6,471 nt of DNA, taken from contig RFJV01000028.1 of assembly GCA_003694775.1 (NCBI GenBank), positions 1-6,471 on the forward strand. The letters run 5' to 3'. Positions 1-6,387 of this stretch are shown piece after piece. The notes under the pieces were generated by a model. It did no database searches, was not told where the DNA came from, and saw only the letters and a list, made by a program, of their open reading frames with translations. The position numbers were made by a program, and so were the translations under genes. Numbering within the stretch: position 1 is the first letter of the stretch; every line of letters begins with the position of its first letter. Origin of the DNA: Chloroflexota bacterium (GTDB taxonomy: Bacteria > Chloroflexota > Anaerolineae > 4572-78 > J111).

Positions 1-454
1 CCTGGGAAAATACCAGGTTGTAAGCCGCCTCTGGAGACATTCCTTCCTCCAGCAGAGCGCGCAGGCCGGGCAGGTAAAAATCCATCGTCAAATTGGTATA
101 GATGGTCATATTCTGCAGGCAGGTGTCGGTTAATTCCAGGCCGGTCATATCAATACCAACCCGGAAGCGGATTTCGCCGTCTCGGCGGTCTACCACCCAG
201 GCCCCGTGGGTCATCCCAAAATTGGCCCGTTCGATGAATTCTGCCAGGTCGCAGAACTTTTCCGGTGGGCATGAGAGCGGGGCACGGGCAAACATCGTCA
301 CCGTACTGCGGGGTTCATCCACCGAGGCCACAAAAACCCACTGCCCTCTATCTCCCTGGTAAGTCACCGAGAGAATGGTTTCGTCCGGTACCGCAGTCAT
401 CGGCCAGTTGATGCGCTGGTAAAATGCTACCATGCGGTCAAACAATTGGGCCAT
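1..454 (-). CDS. YbjN-like domain protein, 3' end outside the window
   Basis: Partial gene: 151 residues from an ATG at 454 and still open at base 1. The start is supported by AAAAGGAG (462-469) seven bases upstream. Reading it by hand gives MAQLFDRMVAFYQRINWP at the N-terminus, then a two-layer alpha/beta pattern: strands around TILSVTYQG and QWVFVASVD, a helix EKFCDLAEFIERANF, strands GAWVVDRRDGEIRFRVGID, and a C-terminal helical part (TMDFYLPGLRALLEEGMSPEAAYNL). This order, especially 'G.IRFR..ID..G..L' followed by 'M..YL.GL..L..G..PEAA', is what I recall of the YbjN/T3SS-chaperone-like family, whose members are usually about 130-170 residues, so little should be missing. The molecular role is unknown. 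It lies 20 nt behind the putative cargo gene and is probably co-transcribed with it, which suggests a chaperone or immunity partner; that is inference. No catalytic motif is visible. Confidence 0.75.
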   Translation of the reverse strand, partial: MAQLFDRMVAFYQRINWPMTAVPDETILSVTYQGDRGQWVFVASVDEPRSTVTMFARAPLSCPPEKFCDLAEFIERANFGMTHGAWVVDRRDGEIRFRVGIDMTGLELTDTCLQNMTIYTNLTMDFYLPGLRALLEEGMSPEAAYNLVFSQ

Positions 455-461
455 CTATCTG

Positions 462-469
462 CTCCTTTT
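462..469 (-). promoter_or_regulatory. Ribosome binding site of the YbjN-like gene
   Basis: On the minus strand the bases read AAAAGGAG, seven bases before the ATG at 454. It sits in the 20-nt gap after the cargo gene's TGA, so this gene can initiate independently although it is probably on the same transcript. Confidence 0.75.
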
Positions 470-474
470 GCTAA

Positions 475-2802
475 TCATATGACCTTGATTTTATTTCTGA
501 TGTATTCCTTCATCTTCTGCTCAATAATCTCCTGTTTGGCCTCCTGCTGTTGGGCCTCTTGCTGTGGGGACTCCTTTGTGGCCTCCTGTTGAGCTTGTTT
601 CAACCAGTATTCCCAATCTGCCGGGGTAATACGGGCCGCGGCCATTAGCTGTTCACCTACCAACTGACCGGTCTGCTGTACCATTGCCTCTGTTTCCGGG
701 TCGGCACTACCGACGACCTTAATAGGATTGTTTCCGAATTTCTTCGTTTGCGCGTCCCAGCTTGCCGTTCCTACCGCATACAGGGCATTCACCACCTCAT
801 TCTGGGCTGTCTGGATAGCCAGGTCGCTCTTGTGCGCCGTGGTACTAACTTTCCAATCGATTTTAGCCAGCCCCTTGGGCTTTTCTTTCTGGACTTTACC
901 GTTTCCGTGGACCTCAAACCAGTTATTTTTTCTCACTTCCTCTGAATAGTTTGCAGGAATAGAATCTATCTCAGACTCGGGTACCTGTATCTTCTTATTC
1001 TTTTCAGGTTGCTTCTTATCTACTATCCCCGAACCTATTCGCTGGCGTTTATCCGTCCAGGCAAATTGCTTGATATCGGTAAACTCATCTTTTTTCAAGC
1101 CCGGTGGGACCTGTTTTTTGATAACCTGGGGTAAATGATTATAGTAGCATTTATAGATGCGCTGTTCCATCTGCCGGTAGTCGTTCACCGCATCCGGGCG
1201 ACCCTTGGGTTTGCCCTCATCCGTCAGCCGGCTGGCAATGTCCATCAACCGGCTCACCGCGGCATTGCGCCGCGACTGCACCCCGCTTTTCCCTGCAGAT
1301 AAAATGGCCCCTACTGCCGTCATAGAAATGGTAACCACCGCCCCGGCGCCGGTTGTAGCGGCTATTCCTCCAGCGATACCGACTCCCCCCTTGACCACCT
1401 TAAATACATCCTCTTCCATCCGTCGGCCGCGGATTTTTTCCAGATTGGCGGCGGTAAGATTGACAGCCTGGCGCTGTTCTTCGAATTGCTGCAGGAATGA
1501 GTGAAGTTTTCTAAGCTGTTTTACCTGCTCTTTTAATTTCTCCCACACTTCGTCCACCTGTTTCTGGTCCTGTAGCCGGGTTTGGAGTAGTAAATTTTTC
1601 TCTTGTTGTATCTCGTGGTGCAGCGTTTCTACCTTCTGCTTAATCTCCTGATAAACCGTTTCTACATTGGCTTGCAGTGTCTTTATATCCTGACCTTGCT
1701 TATGAGCACGGAAAAGGCCCAACCCGCCGCGAACGATATCAATGGTACCATGTACAATATCCAATACCCCCGAAGCCTGACCCAACGTTTTGACTGCTGT
1801 AGCCTCACTCCCCATAGCCAGAGATGCAATGTCTTTGGCGGTATCCACCCCGCTTTTACCGGTGCTCACAACATTCGAGACAACCTCCAGCGGCTTATCC
1901 CCCTCCGTGAAGACGTGTTTGGCCCCCCTTGCTTTGATTTCTTTATACAGGGCTCGAGAACTGTTGACCATTGAAATGGCTTTGACGACAGTTTGTGCCG
2001 CATCGCCGACAGCCTGCCCTATACCTTTTACAGTCTCCCCCGTTGTTTTTTCACCTACCAGAGTCGTAATTTGCCCCCCAGCAGAGAATCCCCCCTTGGC
2101 AATCATGCCCCCAGCTTCAATTCCTTTGGCAATATCTTTCTTCTTTATAGCGCTAACTATGCCTGTCGCGTCGTCTATGCGGTCGACAATCCACTCCATA
2201 ACTCCTTTCTCATCTTCCTGGGGGACGGCCTGCTGGGAGAGCCGACTGGAATCCAGGTTTCCGTGCTCCTGCTCCGCCGCCTGTTTGACCTTCTCGATAA
2301 TCGGGCGACGAATTTTCACCGACCGGGACTTTTTCGGGTCCGGATGTTTCTGCAGCCAGTAATTACAAGCTTCCCACAGTGTCTGCAGTATTTCTTTCTG
2401 CTTCTGGGCATCCCTTTCCTTCTGATAAGTCTTTAGCCAGAGGTCTATCGCGTCGACATCCCTATCACTCTCCAACAGTGGTCCGTGAGCGGCCTTTTTA
2501 AACTTTTTTGGGTCCAGCCACTCTTTTAAATCCGGTTGCTGTTGCTGTTGCTGCTGAGATTGCGTCTGCTGTTGGGCAGTCGAATCCTGGGTGCTGTTGC
2601 GCTGGAGTACACCGGCAACGGCCTGATTCCCGGCATAACGCTGTAACTGCACCATCTGCCCGGCCCCGGCCTGGGCTGGTGCTGTCATCAATACCTGGTG
2701 CAGAAGCACCGGAGAAAGACCGGCTGGCCTGTTTTTTCCCGGACGGGCGGTTTCTGTTGTCCGGGTGACGGCAGTTGGTCGGACAGCATGACGACGGTTC
2801 AT
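475..2802 (-). CDS. Putative eCIS-associated cargo protein, Gln-rich, helical, 775 aa
   Basis: I do not recognise a named family for the whole protein. Layout: a basic, Pro/Ala-rich N-terminus (1-50); at about 51-67 a motif VQLQRYAGNQAVAGVLQ, matching the 'LQR..GN.AV..LLQ' leader I recall from proteins in extracellular contractile injection clusters, often beside DUF4157; a Gln-rich linker (77-89); a charged helical region (90-195); two Gly/Ala-rich amphipathic stretches (about 200-365); a long coiled coil (about 370-460, Gln/Glu/Lys/Leu-rich); a hydrophobic Gly/Ala segment (about 468-504); a basic, mixed C-terminal region; and a Gln/Glu-rich terminal helix (734-766). There is no signal peptide, no HExxH and no obvious enzyme motif. 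The start is fixed by CAAAGGAG (2810-2817) seven bases upstream and by the 4-nt overlap with the ATPase stop. Inference: cargo or effector carried by a contractile particle, possibly membrane-active because Gly-rich segments flank the coiled coil. Alternative: a structural or tape-measure-like component. Base composition is mosaic: the 5' part is GC-rich like the ATPase and the body AT-richer. Confidence 0.85.
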   Translation of the reverse strand: MNRRHAVRPTAVTRTTETARPGKNRPAGLSPVLLHQVLMTAPAQAGAGQMVQLQRYAGNQAVAGVLQRNSTQDSTAQQQTQSQQQQQQQPDLKEWLDPKKFKKAAHGPLLESDRDVDAIDLWLKTYQKERDAQKQKEILQTLWEACNYWLQKHPDPKKSRSVKIRRPIIEKVKQAAEQEHGNLDSSRLSQQAVPQEDEKGVMEWIVDRIDDATGIVSAIKKKDIAKGIEAGGMIAKGGFSAGGQITTLVGEKTTGETVKGIGQAVGDAAQTVVKAISMVNSSRALYKEIKARGAKHVFTEGDKPLEVVSNVVSTGKSGVDTAKDIASLAMGSEATAVKTLGQASGVLDIVHGTIDIVRGGLGLFRAHKQGQDIKTLQANVETVYQEIKQKVETLHHEIQQEKNLLLQTRLQDQKQVDEVWEKLKEQVKQLRKLHSFLQQFEEQRQAVNLTAANLEKIRGRRMEEDVFKVVKGGVGIAGGIAATTGAGAVVTISMTAVGAILSAGKSGVQSRRNAAVSRLMDIASRLTDEGKPKGRPDAVNDYRQMEQRIYKCYYNHLPQVIKKQVPPGLKKDEFTDIKQFAWTDKRQRIGSGIVDKKQPEKNKKIQVPESEIDSIPANYSEEVRKNNWFEVHGNGKVQKEKPKGLAKIDWKVSTTAHKSDLAIQTAQNEVVNALYAVGTASWDAQTKKFGNNPIKVVGSADPETEAMVQQTGQLVGEQLMAAARITPADWEYWLKQAQQEATKESPQQEAQQQEAKQEIIEQKMKEYIRNKIKVI
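2536..2556 (-). repeat. CAG/CAA repeat coding a polyglutamine linker
   Basis: Three copies of the hexamer TTGCTG plus one CTG on the plus strand give seven consecutive Gln codons on the coding strand. Nearby Gln codons extend the Gln-rich stretch to about residues 77-89 of the cargo protein. Unit lengths are multiples of three, so slippage would change linker length without breaking the frame. It lies at the boundary between the leader motif and the rest of the protein. Confidence 0.8.
2799..2802 (-). other. ATGA start/stop overlap of ATPase and cargo genes
   Basis: On the minus strand ATGA contains the cargo gene's ATG (2802-2800) and the ATPase's TGA (2801-2799). With the AAAGGAG site inside the end of the ATPase gene, this is a classic arrangement for coupled translation and ties synthesis of the cargo to that of the ATPase. 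Confidence 0.9.
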
Positions 2803-5042
2803 GGCGTCTCTCCTTTGTCATCCTCAAGCCGCAAATCGGCTTCATCCACCAGCCGGCCCATTTTCTGGAGTTCGCGGCGCAGGCCGTGCAGAAGATGGGC
2901 CATGGTCACCTGCCGGCCATCGGCCGCGGCCAGATAGGCCGCGCTGACAATCACGTTGCGGATATTCCCTCCGGCCAGCTTAAATCTGCGGGCCAGCAAG
3001 GGCAGGTCCAGATTATCTGCCCGCGGCGTTTCCGGTGGGAACAGGGTTTGCCAGATTTTGAGCCGGTACGTTTCATCGGGAAACGGGAAGTCAACCACAA
3101 ACTGCAAGCGCCGGGTAAAAGCCTCGTCCAGGTTGGCCCGCAGGTTGGTCGCCAGAATGGTTACGCCATCGTAGGCTTCCATTCTCTGCAGAAGGTAGCT
3201 GACTTCAATATTGGCGTAGCGGTCGTGGGCATCCTTCACCTCGGACCGCTTGCCAAAAATGGCATCGGCCTCGTCAAAAAAGAGGATGGCGTTGCTTGTC
3301 TGGGCCTCGTTGAAAATCCGCTCCAGGTTCTTTTCCGTTTCACCGATATATTTGCTGACCACCCCGGACAGGTCGATTTTGTACAAATCCAGTCCCAGTT
3401 CGGCGGCTATCACTTCGGCGGCCATCGTTTTGCCGGTGCCCGGTTCGCCAACAAACAGCACGGTCACCCCCCGGCTGGCGACCAGCTTGCGCCCCACGCC
3501 CCACTCATCCAGCACCACCGGACGCTGTTGGACACACGATACAATTTCGCGCAGTACAGCCAGCGAATCCGGCGGCAAAATAATGTCCGACCAGCTGTAG
3601 CGCGGCCGGATTTTACGGGCCAGCGTACTCAGATTGGGATTGGAATGGGAGCGGGCCGCGGCAAACAGGTCCTCTAACCGGAGCGACCTGCCGCGGCGGG
3701 TCGCCATATCTCTGGCGGTGACAACCGCGTCTTTAATTTGCCCCCCGGTCAGCGTAAACTGGTCGGCCAGGGCGGCCAGACCGTTGGTCTGCCCCGGGGC
3801 AGAATCGGCAGGCGCCAGGGTATCGGCTTCCGGGCCGATAAAATGACGCCACAACATCAGCCGCTGTTGGACGGTGGGGAGGGGAAACTCCTGCCAGAAC
3901 AAGAGCCGGGAACGCTCTACGCCTTCTGCCGGCCGTTTCTTCTGACCGGCCATGATGACCGGACCGGGGAAGCTGAAAATCTCGGCCAGTACAGGCTGAG
4001 CATCCAGGGAACGGTGCTCCGCCGGTAAAAACAGGTCCCAATTGACCAGGTAGGGGAGCGCACCGGTCAGACGGGCGTCTCGCAAGGCCAGCCGTACCAG
4101 GTCTCGCGGTGATGCTCCGCTCCCTGCGGTCACAGCCCCGGCCAGGTCGACCTGCAGTAAAGGCCGCCGGAACTGCCCGGCCAGCCAGCGGGCCGCAGAA
4201 TCCTGGGCCGTCCGGTCTGGCCCGTAAAAGGCAAATACCGGGGGAGGGCTGAATTCGGCCATCCGGCTGAATTCAGCCCGAAACGGCCCGGCCAGCAGGT
4301 CATCCGTCTGGCAAGCCTGCGGTTGAAGCAAACGAACGTTGGCCGCCAGCGCCGACGGCGGCTGGTAAAAGCCTAACAGCCAGGCGACAATGGTATTATC
4401 GGCCATCAGGGGCCGGCTGAGCAGGGGCAGGTGGTCGTTCCCATTTTCCGGTATCGGCACCAACAATCTATGCCGGAACAGCGGGGCCTCATCGGCAAAA
4501 AAGGCCATCTGCGGTAAGCGATGGGGGCCGGGTTCGCAGAGCAGGTCCAGTATCAGGTTCAGCCGGGGATGCTTGCGGGTCACATCATCCTGCAGATAGG
4601 CATAAAGCTGTTCGTACCGGCTGTCCAGAGCCGGGGCCAGACACACCAGCAAGGCGTCCTGTTCGAAGCGGGTCAGGTTGAACATGGTGGTCAGGCTCTG
4701 CCAGCGAGTCTGCCGGCCCTGGGCCTGGGCCTGCCGGAGAACAGCCTCAATCTGCTGTTGGGCCGACGCCTCGGCCTGCAGAAAGCTCCCCGCCTCGGCC
4801 GGGTCCATCTGCACCGATTGTCCCCAACTGGTCGCAAAAGGCCGGGCCACCAGGCGGTCAATATAGGCATCGGAAAGGTGGAGGCCGCGGAACGGGTCCT
4901 CCGGATTTTGACCGGCCAACTGCCAGCGGCGCACTTCACGGCGAATAAACACATCAATCCGGGCCAGTTCGGTTTGCAAATGCAGAAAGTCCAGGTCTGT
5001 GGGCGGAATATTCGGTTCGGCTGACATCAATGGACTCATCAT
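2799..5042 (-). CDS. Tandem AAA+ ATPase with N-terminal winged-helix region, eCIS (Afp15-like) type
   Basis: 747 residues. The N-terminal ~240 residues are helical, with the composition of the winged-helix region found before the ATPase domain in this family (for example FNLTRFEQDALLVCLAP at 121-137). A first AAA-like module (about 265-465) is degenerate: GPDRTAQ (274-280) stands where Walker A should be, without Gly-Lys-Thr, and VNWDLFL (333-339) replaces Walker B. The second module (about 480-720) is intact: Walker A GEPGTGKT (532-539), pore-loop-like KYIGETEKN (564-572), Walker B ILFFDEAD (586-593), sensor 1 ATN (631-633), arginine finger pair RR (644-645), sensor 2 GGNIRN (691-696). This is the ATPase that accompanies contractile injection clusters, where it is thought to help assemble or remodel the particle in the cytoplasm; the exact substrate is not known. 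Start: the ATG at 5042 is followed at once by a second ATG; no Shine-Dalgarno is visible (GGAG is 21 nt away), so re-initiation from the transglycosylase stop 3 nt upstream is likely. It overlaps the cargo gene by 4 nt. Other AAA+ families of the CDC48/FtsH group also share these motifs; the winged helix and neighbours favour eCIS. Confidence 0.93.
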   Translation of the reverse strand: MMSPLMSAEPNIPPTDLDFLHLQTELARIDVFIRREVRRWQLAGQNPEDPFRGLHLSDAYIDRLVARPFATSWGQSVQMDPAEAGSFLQAEASAQQQIEAVLRQAQAQGRQTRWQSLTTMFNLTRFEQDALLVCLAPALDSRYEQLYAYLQDDVTRKHPRLNLILDLLCEPGPHRLPQMAFFADEAPLFRHRLLVPIPENGNDHLPLLSRPLMADNTIVAWLLGFYQPPSALAANVRLLQPQACQTDDLLAGPFRAEFSRMAEFSPPPVFAFYGPDRTAQDSAARWLAGQFRRPLLQVDLAGAVTAGSGASPRDLVRLALRDARLTGALPYLVNWDLFLPAEHRSLDAQPVLAEIFSFPGPVIMAGQKKRPAEGVERSRLLFWQEFPLPTVQQRLMLWRHFIGPEADTLAPADSAPGQTNGLAALADQFTLTGGQIKDAVVTARDMATRRGRSLRLEDLFAAARSHSNPNLSTLARKIRPRYSWSDIILPPDSLAVLREIVSCVQQRPVVLDEWGVGRKLVASRGVTVLFVGEPGTGKTMAAEVIAAELGLDLYKIDLSGVVSKYIGETEKNLERIFNEAQTSNAILFFDEADAIFGKRSEVKDAHDRYANIEVSYLLQRMEAYDGVTILATNLRANLDEAFTRRLQFVVDFPFPDETYRLKIWQTLFPPETPRADNLDLPLLARRFKLAGGNIRNVIVSAAYLAAADGRQVTMAHLLHGLRRELQKMGRLVDEADLRLEDDKGETP
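2810..2817 (-). promoter_or_regulatory. Ribosome binding site of the cargo gene
   Basis: CAAAGGAG on the minus strand, seven bases before the ATG at 2802 and inside the last codons of the ATPase gene. It decides the start of the 775-residue protein. Confidence 0.8.
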
Positions 5043-5045
5043 CGT

Positions 5046-6167
5046 TTATGGTTCAGCCAAAGGCTCCAGATAGATGGTGGTCTGAAGCTGTTCTTGCCGC
5101 AGGGCAGGCACCTGAGGCCAGGCCTCGATAATCCGGCGGGCGTAACTGCGGGAGTGCTCCGGCACGTCTTCGGGCACACCTTGCCGGTTGAACAACTGCT
5201 GGAGGTTGTCCGGCCCCCAATTGTAGCCCACCACCATCCAGTATGGGTCGGTGTAGCCGTGAGTCTGGCAGAATTCCCGCAGATAAGCCAGGTATGCCGC
5301 GGCCACCTGAACACTCTGGTAAGGGTCGTAGGGATTGGTGGCCCCAACTTTCAACGCCCATTCATTCCAGGTTGAGGGCAGAATCTGCATCAGGCCCATT
5401 TCGCCCGCCTGCCCGATGGCCCAGGGATTATAGTTGCTTTCCCGGTAGGCAATTTCGGCCAGAAGCCGCCAGTCCAGGTTGTAAGGCCGGGCAATTTCCT
5501 CAAACATCTGCTGGTAGGTCAGCGTCCGGCCCACCGGAACGGCGGGGGCAGGTGTGGGAAAATCCGGTGGATGGTTGCCGGCCAGGAACACCGGCGGCAC
5601 AAAAGTGCTGGCCTCCTGAGACGGAGGAGCCGGCTGAAATTCGACCATTTCCGCCAGGGCCATCGTGTCTGTCCACAAGAGACGGGGACCGGCCAGCCAC
5701 ACCGCCAGCAGAAAGGCCAGCCCAATCCCCAACAGCGCCACCGGCCCAATAAGAGGGGGCACGGATACCTCCCCCATCACGGTGCGGACTACCGGACGCT
5801 CGGCTTGCAGCGCGGCACGGACCACAAACCGGCACAACCGGCGCCGGAAGCCTATCAGCTTTAACGGCGGCAAACTGACCCGCACCGGTATACAGACCAC
5901 TGACTCGCCATCCAGAGCCAGTTCCATTTGCGGAGAAGCGGGCATATCCGGGTTTGGGGGGACAAATTCAGTCTGACATCCCGGAGTCTGGCCTTCGGTT
6001 TGCAGGAACAGCACTGTTTTTGCCGGCCCGCGATGCACCAGACGGGCTTGAACCTGCGCTGTCCGTTGAAAGCGGGATGCGTTCTGATAGCGCGGGTGCA
6101 AGTTATCCAGGGTGAACCGTGCTTCCGGTTCCAGGATTCTGTTTCTGGCTGGCAGGTTCCACGACAT
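5046..6167 (-). CDS. Membrane-anchored lytic transglycosylase (SLT/GH23-type)
   Basis: 373 residues. The C-terminal domain (about 215-350) has the lysozyme-like transglycosylase signatures: the catalytic Glu243 in YRESNYNP, GEMGLMQILPSTW (255-267), NPYDPYQSVQVAAAYLAYL (278-296), GYNWGP (314-319) and SYARRI (341-346). Such enzymes cut the MurNAc-GlcNAc bond of peptidoglycan and leave 1,6-anhydroMurNAc. One hydrophobic helix (about 138-160) follows an Arg-rich stretch (108-128), so by the positive-inside rule the first ~135 residues, a probable beta-rich domain of unknown function, face the cytoplasm, and a Pro-rich linker (175-212) carries the catalytic domain outside. Start: the ATG at 6167 is the only one in frame after an upstream TAA; there is no good Shine-Dalgarno, and the first ten codons lie inside a 34-bp tandem repeat. 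As first gene of the operon, 3 nt before the ATPase, it probably opens the wall locally for the same system; that link is inferred from context. It could also be a general cell-wall enzyme. Confidence 0.92.
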   Translation of the reverse strand: MSWNLPARNRILEPEARFTLDNLHPRYQNASRFQRTAQVQARLVHRGPAKTVLFLQTEGQTPGCQTEFVPPNPDMPASPQMELALDGESVVCIPVRVSLPPLKLIGFRRRLCRFVVRAALQAERPVVRTVMGEVSVPPLIGPVALLGIGLAFLLAVWLAGPRLLWTDTMALAEMVEFQPAPPSQEASTFVPPVFLAGNHPPDFPTPAPAVPVGRTLTYQQMFEEIARPYNLDWRLLAEIAYRESNYNPWAIGQAGEMGLMQILPSTWNEWALKVGATNPYDPYQSVQVAAAYLAYLREFCQTHGYTDPYWMVVGYNWGPDNLQQLFNRQGVPEDVPEHSRSYARRIIEAWPQVPALRQEQLQTTIYLEPLAEP

Positions 6168-6201
6168 CGGTTCTGTTTCTGGCTGACAGGTTCCATGACA
6201 T
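6103..6201 (-). other. Upstream out-of-frame ORF created by the repeat, 32 codons
   Basis: The ATG in repeat unit 2 (6201-6199) starts MSWNLSARNR, nearly the same as the transglycosylase N-terminus MSWNLPARNR, but then shifts frame and ends at TAA 6105-6103, inside the transglycosylase gene. It has no clear ribosome binding site. It could act as a decoy or leader start that lowers expression, or be a meaningless product of the duplication. Confidence 0.4.
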
Positions 6202-6215
6202 CGGTTCTGTTTCTG
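6137..6215. repeat. 34-bp direct tandem repeat, 2.3 copies, containing the start codon
   Basis: Unit 1 at 6137-6170 and unit 2 at 6171-6204 differ at two positions; a third partial copy (TTCTGTTTCTG) covers 6205-6215. On the minus strand each full unit contains ATGTC(G/A)TGGAACCTG. Unit 1 supplies the start and first ten codons of the transglycosylase. Because 34 is not a multiple of three, the copy upstream opens a different frame. Confidence 0.9.
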
Positions 6216-6310
6216 ATACTGTTACCGCGACCGTCATTACGGAATTTCGTATCTGTTCAGGTGCGGGCTGTTCGACCCTCACCCCTCCCCCGGCTCACGA
6301 TGTTCACCAC

Positions 6311-6346
6311 CCCCTCCCCTCTCCCGCCAGCGGGAGAGGGGAGGGG
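6311..6346. repeat. Perfect 17-bp inner hairpin with 2-nt loop
   Basis: CCCCTCCCCTCTCCCGC (6311-6327) is followed by CA and its exact reverse complement (6330-6346). The stem is very GC-rich and stable as RNA or cruciform DNA. No U-run directly follows on either strand (four A at 6347-6350 on plus), so it is not a canonical intrinsic terminator. Confidence 0.9.
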
Positions 6347-6364
6347 AAAACCCGGCGTTAAGGC

Positions 6365-6387
6365 GGGTGGGGGTGGGGTGAGGGGGG
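6365..6387 (+). other. G-quadruplex motif in the right arm of the palindrome
   Basis: Four G-runs of three or more (6365-6367, 6369-6373, 6375-6378, 6382-6387) are separated by loops of 1, 1 and 3 bases, which satisfies the G3+N1-7 rule. On the operon's coding (minus) strand it is C-rich. Whether it folds, or competes with the hairpin, cannot be told from sequence. Confidence 0.7.

Noticed and set aside
102..362. 86-codon plus-strand open frame
   Set aside because: It is antisense to the YbjN-like gene, which has a strong ribosome binding site and a family-like pattern.
1790..2362. 190-codon plus-strand open frame
   Set aside because: It is antisense to the cargo gene, has no ribosome binding site I can see and no recognisable motif; composition is Ser/Pro/Ala-rich as expected for a shadow frame.
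2775..3677. 300-codon plus-strand open frame
   Set aside because: It lies wholly opposite the ATPase gene, whose motifs are unmistakable; GC-rich genes commonly leave long antisense open frames, and the protein has no recognisable domain.
6311..6346. Intrinsic terminator
   Set aside because: The stem is perfect but no T-run follows on either strand, so only a structural repeat is claimed.
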